NCBI RefSeq assembly: GCF_008642315.1
Contig: NZ_CP029192.1
Span: 7,440,001-7,504,000, forward strand
From: Streptomyces venezuelae
GTDB lineage: Bacteria; Actinomycetota; Actinomycetes; Streptomycetales; Streptomycetaceae
DNA length: 64,000 nt
Direction: 5' to 3'
The notes under the pieces were generated by a model that saw only the letters and a program-made list of their open reading frames with translations, did no database searches and was not told the origin of the DNA. This document shows positions 1 through 8,081 of this stretch, piece after piece (positions within the stretch are counted from its first letter, which is position 1; every line of letters starts with the position of its first letter). Both the position numbers and the translations under genes were made by a program.

Positions 1-1
1 C

Positions 2-838
2 GTGAAGATCGCCGCGCTCGTGCTCTTCTGCACCATCGGCTTCATGGGCTTCAAGTCCGGCAACTACTCGGACTTCATGCCGCTCGGCACGGCCGGTGTC
101 AGCGCCGCCGCCGCGAGCCTCTTCTTCTCCTACATCGGCTTCGACGCCGCCTCCACCGCGGGCGAAGAGGCCAAGAACCCGCAGCGCGACCTGCCCCGCG
201 CGATCATGCTGTCGCTGGTCATCGTCACCGCCCTCTACGTCCTGGTCGCCGCCGTCGCCGTCGGCGCCTGGAACTGGAAGGACTTCGAGGGCTCCGAGGC
301 CACGCTCGCCGCGATCATGAACGACGTCAGCGGCCAGCACATGTGGGGCACGATCCTCGCCGCGGGCGCGGTCATTTCCATCGCCTCCGTCGTCCTCACC
401 GTCCTCTACGGCCAGACCCGCGTCCTGTTCGCCATGTCCCGCGACGGACTGGTCCCCAAGGCGTTCGGCAGGGTCAGCAAGAAGACGGGCACGCCCCGCG
501 TGAACACCGTCATCGTGTCGCTGTTCTGCGGGGCGCTCGCCTCCGTCATCCCGCTCGGCAAGCTCGTCGACGCCACCAGCATCGGCACCCTGTTCGCCTT
601 CGGTCTGGTCAACATCGCCGTGGTCGTGCTGCGCAGGACCCGCCCGGACATGCCGCGCACCTTCCGGGTGCCGCTCGGCTGGCTCTTCCCCGTGCTCGGC
701 TTCGGCTTCTGCGCGTACAACATGTTCAGCCTCGACTCCGCCACCTGGAAGGTCTTCGGTGTCTGGATGGCCGTCGGCCTCGTGTTCTACTTCCTGTACG
801 GCATGAGCCGCTCCCGATTGGCCACAGCAGAGAAGTGA
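2..838 (+). CDS. APC-family amino acid permease, C-terminal part (5' end outside window)
   Basis: The reading frame enters from the left edge, so the true start is not visible. The 278 visible residues hold about seven hydrophobic membrane segments. They carry the cationic-amino-acid-transporter pattern FSYIGFDAAS..AEEAKNPQRDLP-like near residues 42-65, and then an R-V-L-F-A-M-S-R-D-G-L-V-P block near residue 140, both typical of the APC superfamily (YfnA/CAT type). Such proteins import amino acids across the plasma membrane. The gene ends 10 bases before an Lrp-type regulator on the same strand, and an amide-forming amino-acid oxygenase pathway follows 1.2 kb on. Supply of an amino acid such as lysine to that pathway is plausible but inferred. 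Confidence 0.85.
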   Translation: MKIAALVLFCTIGFMGFKSGNYSDFMPLGTAGVSAAAASLFFSYIGFDAASTAGEEAKNPQRDLPRAIMLSLVIVTALYVLVAAVAVGAWNWKDFEGSEATLAAIMNDVSGQHMWGTILAAGAVISIASVVLTVLYGQTRVLFAMSRDGLVPKAFGRVSKKTGTPRVNTVIVSLFCGALASVIPLGKLVDATSIGTLFAFGLVNIAVVVLRRTRPDMPRTFRVPLGWLFPVLGFGFCAYNMFSLDSATWKVFGVWMAVGLVFYFLYGMSRSRLATAEK

Positions 839-848
839 TCCACCCCCC

Positions 849-1304
849 GTGCGACTGAACGATCTCGACGAACGCATCGTGCACGCCCTCGCCGAGGACG
901 CCCGCCGCTCCTACGCCGACATCGGCCAGCTGGTCGGACTCTCCGCGCCCGCCGTGAAGCGGCGCGTGGACCGGCTGCGGGCCACCGGGGCCATCACCGG
1001 CTTCACGGTCCGCGTGGACCCGGCGGCCCTCGGCTGGGAGACCGAGGGGTTCATCGAGATCTACTGTCGCCGCAACACCTCACCGGAGGCGATCCAGCGA
1101 GGCCTGGAGCGCTACCCGGAGATCGCGTCCGCGTCCACCGTCACCGGTGACGCGGACGCGATCGTGCAGGTCTTCGCCGCGGACATGCGGCACTTCGAAC
1201 GGGTCCTCGAGCGCATCGCGGGGGAGCCGTTCGTGGAGCGGACGAAGTCCGTGCTCGTGCTCTCGCCCCTGATGCGCCGCTTCTCTTCGGGGTCTCCGGC
1301 CTAG
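849..1304 (+). CDS. Lrp/AsnC family transcriptional regulator
   Basis: This 151-residue protein has the usual Lrp/AsnC size and layout. An N-terminal winged helix-turn-helix (L-D-E-R-I-V-H-A-L-A, then Y-A-D-I-G-Q-L-V-G-L-S near residues 25-38) is followed by an alpha-beta RAM domain containing the V-T-G-D-A-D-A motif near residue 97. The GTG start at 849 lies 10 bases after the permease stop, which suggests co-transcription. The last four bases overlap the end of the convergent gene at 1301. Members bind amino acids and control amino-acid transport or catabolism, so the permease and the DavAB-like genes are the obvious candidate targets. The effector is unknown. Confidence 0.88.
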   Translation: MRLNDLDERIVHALAEDARRSYADIGQLVGLSAPAVKRRVDRLRATGAITGFTVRVDPAALGWETEGFIEIYCRRNTSPEAIQRGLERYPEIASASTVTGDADAIVQVFAADMRHFERVLERIAGEPFVERTKSVLVLSPLMRRFSSGSPA

Positions 1305-1745
1305 TTCCCGGCGTTCCCGGCTTCCTGCGGCTCCGGGTACGGGACCTTCCACGGGACGACGTCCGAGTCGCCCGTGCCCTTCCTGACCTTCTCGTAGGGG
1401 GCCGAGCTCGCGCACAGCGCCAGGGTGTCGGGTTGGCCCTGGGTGGCTCCGTAGGCCGCCCAGCTGTATCCGACGCGATCGTTGCGACCCCGGTCGTCGA
1501 CGGTGAAGCCGACGCGCTTGCCCTTCATCTTCTTGAAGTTGCCCTCGGTGATGATGCCGGTCGCCGTGGCGACCTTGCCGCCCGTCATCAGGCAGTCGAC
1601 ACGGCCCTTCGCCCAGCCGCCCTCGCCGCCCGGCCTGTCGAGGTGGACGAAGTGGAAGGTGCCGGTCGCCCCGCCGCCCCCACGGTCAGCAGCGACGCGG
1701 CGGCCACGGCGATGGCGCGGGGGTGCGGGGTGGCTGTGCGGATCA
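1301..1745 (-). pseudogene. Small secreted protein of unknown function, apparent single-base frameshift
   Basis: An ATG at 1745 is preceded by a strong ribosome binding site (GGAGG at 1753-1757, spacing 7). It opens a signal peptide that starts M-I-R-T-A-T-P-H and runs through A-I-A-V-A-A-A-S-L-L-T-V-G. That frame then becomes non-protein-like. The sensible mature part (G-T-F-H-F-V-H-L..., V-D-C-L-M-T-G-G, G-Y-S-W-A-A-Y-G) continues in another frame to the TAG at 1301. Adding one G to the G-rich run around 1670-1684 joins the two into one 148-residue exported protein. The mature region resembles small secreted actinomycete proteins of unknown role. Either the gene carries a real frameshift or there is a sequencing error in the homopolymer. 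It is convergent with the Lrp gene. Confidence 0.6.
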
Positions 1746-2070
1746 TGGAAAGCCTCCGTCTCGGAGTCCGTGCACCCGGTCCGTCCGGGCGTGATCACGT
1801 TCTCGCGGAAGGGGGTTCCGGCACGTCCGGCCACGGGCCCCACTCCTCTTCCACCGCGCGGCGGGGAGCCTCACCCGCACCCTGCGCCTGCAGGAAGACC
1901 CCCTTGATACCCGGGGCCCATGCCGACGCGCAACGAATCGCCGCGCACACCCCGCCACGCGCAACAGATCACGCAGCTGCCCGCAACGGTCGCGCCTTGT
2001 CCGGGCACAGCCGCCGACCGTACCGTCTTACCGACCCCGCCTTCCCCTTCGCACGCCCCGAGGATCCGCC
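1746..2070. other. Intergenic region, 325 bases, between divergent genes
   Basis: This region separates the secreted-protein gene (minus strand) from the amidase gene (plus strand). It holds the ribosome binding site of the former at 1753-1757 and a possible plus-strand promoter at 1997-2026, listed separately. I see no RNA gene or strong repeat in it. Confidence 0.5.
1997..2026 (+). promoter_or_regulatory. Candidate promoter for the davA/davB-like genes
   Basis: TTGTCC (1997-2002) and TACCGT (2021-2026) are separated by 18 bases and lie about 45 bases before the amidase start. The match to the housekeeping consensus is moderate, so this is only a candidate. Confidence 0.3.
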
Positions 2071-2868
2071 ATGCCTGCGCTGCGCACCGCCCTGCTCCAG
2101 AGCTCCGGGCAGCCCGGTTCCGTCGACGCGAACCTCGCGGCACTCGACGCGGCCGCCGGACGCGCCGCCGCGGCGGGCGCCGGGCTGCTCGTGGCGCCCG
2201 AGCTGTACCTCACGGGGTACGCGATCGGCGACGACATCGCCCGGCTCGCCGAGCCCGTCGACGGGGATTCCGCGAAGGCCGTCGCCGCGATCGCGGCCCG
2301 CCACGAGGTCGGCGTCGCCTACGGCTACCCGGAGCGCGAGGGCGACCTGGTCTTCAACTCCGTCCGGCTGATCGGCCCGGACGGGGCCCGCCTCGCGAAC
2401 TACCGCAAGACCCACCTCTTCGGCGGCTTCGAGCGCGACTCCTTCACCCCCGGCGAGCAGACCGTCGTCCAGGCCGAGCTCGGCGGCGTCCGCGTCGGCC
2501 TGATGATCTGCTACGACGTGGAGTTCCCGGAGAACGTCCGCGCGCACGCCCTCGCGGGCACCGACCTGCTCGTCGTGCCGACCGCGCAGATGCACCCCTT
2601 CCAGTTCGTCGCCGAGTCCCTCGTGCCGGTGCGCGCCTTCGAGAACCAGCTGTACGTCGCGTACGTCAACCGAGTCGGACCCGAGGGGGAGTTCGAGTTC
2701 GTCGGGCTCTCCACGCTGGTCGGTCCCGACGGTGTGGCGCGCGCCCGTGCGGGCCGCGGCGAGGAGCTCGTCCTCGGCGACGTCGACCCGGAGTTCCTGG
2801 GCTCCTCCCGCGAGAACAACCCGTACCTGCGCGACCGCCGCCCCGGCCTGTACGCGTCCCTCGTCTGA
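2071..2868 (+). CDS. davA: Nitrilase-superfamily amidase, DavA (5-aminovaleramidase)-like
   Basis: This 265-residue carbon-nitrogen hydrolase has all three catalytic residues: Glu44 in A-P-E-L-Y-L-T-G-Y, Lys113 in N-Y-R-K-T-H-L-F-G and Cys147 in I-C-Y-D-V-E-F-P-E-N. Length and motifs closely match my recollection of Pseudomonas putida DavA, which hydrolyses 5-aminovaleramide to 5-aminovalerate and ammonia. The next gene, 64 bases downstream on the same strand, encodes a DavB-like oxygenase that would make the amide substrate, which supports the assignment. The protein is cytoplasmic, with no signal sequence. The substrate could instead be the amide of another amino acid, for example indole-3-acetamide or phenylacetamide. 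Confidence 0.75.
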   Translation: MPALRTALLQSSGQPGSVDANLAALDAAAGRAAAAGAGLLVAPELYLTGYAIGDDIARLAEPVDGDSAKAVAAIAARHEVGVAYGYPEREGDLVFNSVRLIGPDGARLANYRKTHLFGGFERDSFTPGEQTVVQAELGGVRVGLMICYDVEFPENVRAHALAGTDLLVVPTAQMHPFQFVAESLVPVRAFENQLYVAYVNRVGPEGEFEFVGLSTLVGPDGVARARAGRGEELVLGDVDPEFLGSSRENNPYLRDRRPGLYASLV

Positions 2869-2932
2869 GCCCTCCCCCCCCCGCAGCCCCGCAGCCTTCT
2901 GCTTCAGTTCCCCCGCAAGGAGTCCGTACCCC

Positions 2933-4627
2933 ATGACGTCCACTGTGCCCACGGCCATCCAGCACACCGACGCCCAGCCGCCGATCACCATGTTCGGTCC
3001 GGACTTCCCTTACGCCTACGACGACTTCCTCGCCCACCCCGCGGGCCTCGGCCAGATACCCGCGACCGAGCACGGCACCGAGGTCGCCGTCATCGGCGGC
3101 GGTCTCTCCGGCATCATCGCCGCGTACGAGCTGATGAAGATGGGCCTCAAGCCCGTCGTCTACGAGGCCGACCAGATCGGCGGCCGGCTGCGTACCGTCG
3201 GCTTCGACGGATGCGACGCCGACCTGACCGCCGAGATGGGCGCGATGCGCTTCCCGCCGTCGTCGACGGCGCTGCAGCACTACATCGACCTGGTGGGCCT
3301 GAAGACCAGCGCGTTCCCCAATCCGCTCGCCGAGTCGACCCCCTCCACAGTCGTCGACCTCAAGGGCGAGTCGCACTACGCCGAGACGGTCGAGGACCTG
3401 CCGCAGGTCTACCGTGACGTCGCGAAGGCGTGGAACGACTGCCTCGAAGAGGGTGCGGACTTCTCCGACATGAACCGCGCCCTGCGCGAGCGCGACGTGC
3501 CGAAGATCCGCGAGATCTGGGCGAAGCTCGTCGAGAAGCTCGACAACCAGACGTTCTACGGCTTCCTCTGCGACTCCGAGGCGTTCAAGTCCTTCCGGCA
3601 CCGCGAGATCTTCGGCCAGGTCGGCTTCGGCACGGGAGGCTGGGACACGGACTTCCCGAACTCCATCCTGGAGATCCTGCGCGTCGTCTACACCGAGGCC
3701 GACGACCACCACCGCGGCATCGTCGGCGGCAGCCAGCAGCTGCCGCTGCGCCTGTGGGACCGCGAGCCGCAGAAGATCGTGCACTGGGAGCCGGGCACGT
3801 CCCTGTCGTCGCTGCACGAGGGCGGCGCGCCGAAGCCCGCCGTGACCCGTCTCAACCGCACCGCCGGGAACCGCGTGACGGTCACGGACGCCTCCGGCGA
3901 CATCCGCACCTTCCAGGCCGCGATCTTCACGGCCCAGTCGTGGCTGCTGCTCTCGAAGATCGAGTGCGACGACTCGCTCTTCCCCATCGACCACTGGACG
4001 GCGATGGAGCGCACCCACTACATGGAGAGCTCGAAGCTGTTCGTGCCGGTGGACCGGCCGTTCTGGCTGGACAAGGATGAGGAGACCGGCCGTGACGTCA
4101 TGTCGATGACGCTCACCGACCGGATGACGCGCGGCACCTACCTGCTGGACGACGGGCCGGACAAGCCCGCCGTCATCTGCCTCTCCTACACCTGGTGCGA
4201 CGACAGCCTGAAGTGGCTGCCGCTGTCGGCGAACGAGCGCATGGAGGTCATGCTCAAGTCGCTCGGCGAGATCTACCCGAAGGTCGACATCCGGAAGCAC
4301 ATCATCGGCAACCCGGTGACCGTGTCGTGGGAGAACGAGCCCTACTTCATGGGCGCGTTCAAGGCGAACCTGCCGGGCCACTACCGCTACCAGCGGCGTC
4401 TGTTCACCCACTTCATGCAGGAGTCGCTGCCCGAGGACAAGCGGGGCATCTTCCTCGCGGGCGATGACATCTCCTGGACGGCGGGGTGGGCCGAGGGTGC
4501 GGTGCAGACCGCTCTGAACGCGGTGTGGGGCGTCATGCACCACTTCGGTGGGGCGACGGACGCGACGAACCCCGGTCCGGGGGATGTGTACGACTCGATT
4601 GCTCCCGTCGAGCTGCCTGAGGACTGA
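2933..4627 (+). CDS. davB: Flavin-dependent L-amino acid 2-monooxygenase, DavB (lysine monooxygenase)-like
   Basis: This 564-residue FAD enzyme of the amine-oxidase family starts at ATG 2933 after a purine-rich AAGGAG. It has a Rossmann dinucleotide site (V-I-G-G-G-L-S-G, about residue 50), the E-M-G-A-M-R-F-P substrate/FAD motif near residue 105, and a C-terminal FAD motif (F-L-A-G-D-D-I-S-W-T...E-G-A-V-Q-T). The N-terminal M-F-G-P-D-F-P-Y block and the whole layout resemble P. putida lysine 2-monooxygenase, which oxidatively decarboxylates lysine to 5-aminovaleramide. The same subfamily includes tryptophan 2-monooxygenase (IaaM) and phenylalanine oxidase, so the substrate is not certain. 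It pairs with the DavA-like amidase upstream. No davT/davD genes are visible nearby. Confidence 0.75.
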   Translation: MTSTVPTAIQHTDAQPPITMFGPDFPYAYDDFLAHPAGLGQIPATEHGTEVAVIGGGLSGIIAAYELMKMGLKPVVYEADQIGGRLRTVGFDGCDADLTAEMGAMRFPPSSTALQHYIDLVGLKTSAFPNPLAESTPSTVVDLKGESHYAETVEDLPQVYRDVAKAWNDCLEEGADFSDMNRALRERDVPKIREIWAKLVEKLDNQTFYGFLCDSEAFKSFRHREIFGQVGFGTGGWDTDFPNSILEILRVVYTEADDHHRGIVGGSQQLPLRLWDREPQKIVHWEPGTSLSSLHEGGAPKPAVTRLNRTAGNRVTVTDASGDIRTFQAAIFTAQSWLLLSKIECDDSLFPIDHWTAMERTHYMESSKLFVPVDRPFWLDKDEETGRDVMSMTLTDRMTRGTYLLDDGPDKPAVICLSYTWCDDSLKWLPLSANERMEVMLKSLGEIYPKVDIRKHIIGNPVTVSWENEPYFMGAFKANLPGHYRYQRRLFTHFMQESLPEDKRGIFLAGDDISWTAGWAEGAVQTALNAVWGVMHHFGGATDATNPGPGDVYDSIAPVELPED

Positions 4628-4721
4628 GCACGCCGTTTCGCCCGGGGCGGTGGGCACCTGACGGCCCGTCGTGGCTGGTCGCGCCCACGCGGCGGAGCCG
4701 CAGACGACACAGCCCCGCGCC

Positions 4722-4789
4722 CGTGGGCCGGCCCCTGCGGGGCGGCCCACGCCTACGCCCCCAGCCCGCACCCCCGCGGGCTGGGGGCG
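4722..4789. terminator. Two GC-rich hairpins between convergent genes
   Basis: A perfect 14-base stem (4756-4769 with 4776-4789, six-base loop) follows a second, near-perfect hairpin (4722-4751). They lie between the ends of the davB-like gene and the convergent oxidoreductase gene and probably terminate both transcripts. Confidence 0.7.
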
Positions 4790-4793
4790 ACGT

Positions 4794-5726
4794 CTATACC
4801 CCTGCCGCCCTCACCGCCCCGTACACCTCCGCCGCCACGTCCCTCAGCTCCTCCGCGTCCCCCGTGCTGCCCGCCAGGTCGATGAGGATCTCGTCCACCG
4901 CGCCCGTGGACGCGTGCGCTGCGAGGTCCTCGACGATCTGGGCGACGTTGCCCTGGAAGGGGGCGCGTCGGGCGCCCTCGTGTGCCTTGGGGGTGTACCG
5001 CGTGTTGGCCCGCAGGACGGTGTGGAGCGGGCGCGTCCGGCCCCGCTCGGTGGCCAGTTCCTTCAGGGTCTTGGCCTGTTCGGCGAGGGCTTCGGGGCCC
5101 GCCGCCACCGGCATCCAGCCGTCCGCACGGTCCACCAGCCTGCGCAGGGCGCGGGGGCTGTTGGCGGGGAGCAGGACCGGGATCGGCCCGGCGGGCTTGG
5201 GTCCGACCACGGACGGCGCGATGGTGGTCAGCTCACCCTCGTACGCCACCGGGTCGGGGCCCCACACCGCACGGCAGACGTCGAGCAGCTCGTCCAGGAC
5301 CTTGCCGCGCCGCTCGTAGGGGGCGACGGAGGCGGCCGCGTACTCGTCGCGGGACCAGCCCGTGCCGAAGCCCGCGACGACCCGGCCGCCGCTCGCCGCG
5401 TCCAACGAGGCCAGCGAGCGCGCCAGTTGGAACGGGATGTGGAGCGGGGCGACCAGTACGCTGGTGCCGAGCCGGGCCCGTTCCGTGGCCGCCGCGGCGA
5501 GCGTCAGGGCGATCAGCGGGTCGGCGACCGAGCGGTACGCGTCGGGCCAGGGGCGGCCCGGGATTCCGTACAGGCCCTGTGTGGCGGGCTCGGGGTAGAG
5601 GATGCGCTCGTGGACCCACAGGCTTTCGTAGCCCATGTCCTCGGCGGCCCGTGCCACCGCGGGGACGTCGCGTCCGATGTCGTACTGACTGCCCTGGGGC
5701 AGGCCCAGTCCGAGAGGGGTCGCCAT
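4794..5726 (-). CDS. LLM-class (F420-dependent type) oxidoreductase
   Basis: This luciferase-like monooxygenase family protein of 310 residues takes the ATG at 5726, preceded by AAAGGAG with suitable spacing; the frame stays open 15 codons further upstream. Typical blocks are P-A-V-A-R-A-A-E-D-M-G-Y-E-S-L-W-V-H-E-R near residues 25-40, L-G-T-S-V-L-V-A-P, and V-V-A-G-F-G-T-G-W near residue 120. In actinomycetes such enzymes use F420H2 or FMNH2 to reduce or oxygenate varied substrates. The fold does not reveal the substrate, and the neighbours give no clue. Confidence 0.82.
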   Translation of the reverse strand: MATPLGLGLPQGSQYDIGRDVPAVARAAEDMGYESLWVHERILYPEPATQGLYGIPGRPWPDAYRSVADPLIALTLAAAATERARLGTSVLVAPLHIPFQLARSLASLDAASGGRVVAGFGTGWSRDEYAAASVAPYERRGKVLDELLDVCRAVWGPDPVAYEGELTTIAPSVVGPKPAGPIPVLLPANSPRALRRLVDRADGWMPVAAGPEALAEQAKTLKELATERGRTRPLHTVLRANTRYTPKAHEGARRAPFQGNVAQIVEDLAAHASTGAVDEILIDLAGSTGDAEELRDVAAEVYGAVRAAGV

Positions 5727-5787
5727 ACCGGTGCTCCTTTGCGTCGGGTACGCCGAGAACGGTCGTTTCAACGTACAACGATCGCTG

Positions 5788-6501
5788 TCAGTCCGGCAGC
5801 GGCGTCAGCAGGATCCGGCCCACCAGACCCACCGCCCCGTCCAGCCGCTCCCCGAACTCCTCCGCCACGCACGGCAGTTCCCGCAGCGCCCACAGTGCCC
5901 GCCCCGACGCCCAGGCGCCGTCCCTGGCCCGCTCCAGGCTCCAGGAACCGGCGAGGTGTGTCAGCGGGTCGCCGACCTGGAGGAGGTCGGGGCCCGGCAT
6001 CAGCTCCTCGCGGATGCGCTCCTCCAGGGAGACGAGCGAGTCGCCCACGCGGTCGAACTCGTCCTCCAGATCGGCCGGTTCGCACCCGAGTGCCCGGCAG
6101 CTGTCGACGACGGCCAGCGCGAGGTCGTGCCCGATGTGCGCGTTGATGCCGGCGAGCGCGAACTGCAGGGGGTGGATTCCGGGATGGCGGCGGTACTGGA
6201 ACAGCGGGCGCCAGCAGGCGGGCGGGCGGCGCCCCTCGGCCGCCGCGTCGACGGCCGCGAGGTACCGATGGGCGAAGCGGACGGCCAGGGTGCTCGCGGC
6301 GTGGGTGTCGGGGAAGGCGCCCCGGCCGAGGCGCCGGGCGACTTCGTCGGTCACCGTGAGGTAGACGCGGTTGAAGACGGCGACCCCGTCGCGCGGCGGC
6401 CAGTCGGCGCCGAGCGCCCGCATCCGCGCCAGCACGCCGTCGACGTCGTCGGCCCCTCGGGCCCGGGTCCTGAACTCTGCGAAACGCTCCACCTGCGCCA
6501 T
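5788..6501 (-). CDS. DUF5995 family protein
   Basis: This 237-residue cytoplasmic protein starts at ATG 6501. It contains H-P-G-I-H-P-L-Q-F-A-L-A-G-I-N-A-H-I-G-H-D-L near residue 110, which matches the conserved histidine-rich core I associate with DUF5995 proteins of actinobacteria. The clustered His and Asp residues suggest a metal site, but no activity is known to me. A much longer open frame continues upstream on this strand; it is only an artefact of high GC antisense to the transporter gene. Confidence 0.65.
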   Translation of the reverse strand: MAQVERFAEFRTRARGADDVDGVLARMRALGADWPPRDGVAVFNRVYLTVTDEVARRLGRGAFPDTHAASTLAVRFAHRYLAAVDAAAEGRRPPACWRPLFQYRRHPGIHPLQFALAGINAHIGHDLALAVVDSCRALGCEPADLEDEFDRVGDSLVSLEERIREELMPGPDLLQVGDPLTHLAGSWSLERARDGAWASGRALWALRELPCVAEEFGERLDGAVGLVGRILLTPLPD

Positions 6502-6589
6502 GGGGGCAGGGTCCCAGCCCCGGCCCGCCCCGGACGCCAGCGCACCGGGCACTTCCCCGAAACGAGGGAACGCACGGCGTGCGGGGCGG

Positions 6590-6627
6590 GCGGGGAGTGG
6601 ACGCGGCTCGGCGCGCCCACTCCCCGC
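6590..6627 (-). terminator. Hairpin downstream of CmlR-like transporter
   Basis: An 11-base perfect stem (6590-6600 with 6617-6627) lies 33 bases after the stop of the transporter gene at 6660 and before the DUF5995 gene. It is a likely terminator. Confidence 0.55.
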
Positions 6628-6659
6628 GCATGGCTGTGCACACCCTCTCCCGTGTACGC

Positions 6660-7868
6660 CTACGGGTGGGCGCGTGAGTCGGCCGGCTCCGGAGCCGCGA
6701 CCGAGGGCGGAACCTGCGCGGGACGCCGCTTGCCGAGCCCGAGCGCCGTACCCCCGATGACCAGCGCCGAAGCCACCAGCGCCGCGCTGAACCAGAGCGG
6801 CGCGCGGTAGCCGAGCCCGGCGGAGATCGCGAGGCCGCCGAGCCACGGGCCGAGCGCGGCGCCCACGTTGAACGCGGCCGTCGCGAACCCGCCCGCCAGG
6901 TGGGGCGCGTCGGCCGCGGCGTACAGCGCCCGCGCGATCAGCGTGGAGCCGACCCCGAACGACAGCGCGCCCTGGACGAGGACCAGGACGACCACCGCCG
7001 CCGGATGCGCCGCCGTCACCGCGAACAGGACCCACCCGGCGAGCAGCGCGAGCGAGCCGAACACGAGGACGGGCAGGGGCCTGACGTCGGCGAGGCGCCC
7101 GGCCGCGGCGACTCCGACGAAGGAGCCGACGCCGAACAGCGCGAGCATCGCGGGCACCCAGCCGGAGCCGAGACCGGCGACATGGGTGACGACGGGGGAG
7201 AGGTAGGTGAACGTGCAGAACGTCGCGCCGTTGACCAGCGCGCCGAGCAGCAGCGTCACCAGGAGCCGCGGACCGCGCAGCGCGCCCAGCTCCCCGAGCA
7301 CACCCGCTTTCCCGGCCTCGGGCGTCCCCGCGGGAACGGCCCGCGCGATGGCGAGCACGGCGGGCAGTGAGAGCAGGGCCACCGCCCAGAACGCGGAGCG
7401 CCAGCCCCACGCCTCGCCGAGCAGCGCGCCCGCGGGCACGCCCGCGACACAGGCGACGGTCACGCCGCCGAGCAGGGCGGACGTGGCGCGTCCCTTCGCG
7501 TCGGGCTCGACCATGCTCGTGGCGGTGACCAGTGCGACGGCGAGGAAGCCGGCGTTGGCGAGCGCGCCGACGACACGGGTCACCAGGAGCACAGCGAAGC
7601 TCGTGGTGAGCGCGCCGACGACATGGACGAGCAGGAAGGTGACGAGGAAGACGAGGAGCGCGCCGCGGCGCGAGAAGCGGCGGCTCAGAATGGCCATGAG
7701 CGGCGCGCCGACGATCATTCCCACGGCGAACGCCGAGGTCAGATGGCCCGCGGCCGGAACGGTGACGGACAGGTCGCGCGCGATGTCGGGGATCAGTCCC
7801 GACAGCATGAACTCGGAGGTTCCTTGCGCGAAGACGGCAAGCCCGAGGAGGTACAGGGCAAAGGGCAC
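6660..7868 (-). CDS. MFS drug exporter, Cmx/CmlR chloramphenicol-efflux family
   Basis: The protein has 402 residues and twelve predicted membrane helices. The start V(M)-P-F-A-L-Y-L-L-G-L-A-V-F-A-Q-G-T-S-E-F-M-L-S-G and the L-A-N-A-G-F-L-A-V-A-L block near residue 110 strongly recall CmlR/Cmx chloramphenicol exporters of Streptomyces and corynebacteria. I chose the GTG at 7868 because GGAG lies 8 bases upstream and the N-terminus then aligns with CmlR; a TTG at 7883 is the alternative. The natural substrate is unproven, since many genomes carry several paralogues. Confidence 0.8.
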   Translation of the reverse strand: MPFALYLLGLAVFAQGTSEFMLSGLIPDIARDLSVTVPAAGHLTSAFAVGMIVGAPLMAILSRRFSRRGALLVFLVTFLLVHVVGALTTSFAVLLVTRVVGALANAGFLAVALVTATSMVEPDAKGRATSALLGGVTVACVAGVPAGALLGEAWGWRSAFWAVALLSLPAVLAIARAVPAGTPEAGKAGVLGELGALRGPRLLVTLLLGALVNGATFCTFTYLSPVVTHVAGLGSGWVPAMLALFGVGSFVGVAAAGRLADVRPLPVLVFGSLALLAGWVLFAVTAAHPAAVVVLVLVQGALSFGVGSTLIARALYAAADAPHLAGGFATAAFNVGAALGPWLGGLAISAGLGYRAPLWFSAALVASALVIGGTALGLGKRRPAQVPPSVAAPEPADSRAHP

Positions 7869-7977
7869 AGCGGGACTCCGCAACCACGATGTGGATCGAC
7901 AGGATCAGGGCACGGGGCGGTGATCCGGTGGCGGCGGCGGCCCGTGGGCCGGCACGTCAGCGCTGTGGCGCGAGAAG

Positions 7978-7995
7978 CCACCGGACAACCGGTGG
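7978..7995. terminator. Short hairpin between transporter genes
   Basis: CCACCGG and CCGGTGG (7978-7984, 7989-7995) form a 7-base stem about 85 bases beyond the stop of the uracil permease gene, whose stop is at 8082, reading the minus strand. It is a weak terminator candidate. Confidence 0.35.
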
Positions 7996-8081
7996 CGTGA
8001 GTCTGTCGGACTCGGGAGTGGACATGGTGCGCACCCTAATCAGGCGTGACGCACCACGTCCAACGATTTGCGGACAGGCTG

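Noticed and set aside
2666..4771. 701-codon open frame on the minus strand across the DavB-like gene
   Set aside because: It is an antisense artefact of high GC. The translation is rich in Arg, Val, Gly and His without domains, while the plus strand carries a well-conserved flavoenzyme.
5788..7887. 699-codon minus-strand frame spanning the DUF5995 gene and the transporter
   Set aside because: Only its last third (from 6501) is protein-like; the rest is an out-of-frame reading of the CmlR-like transporter.
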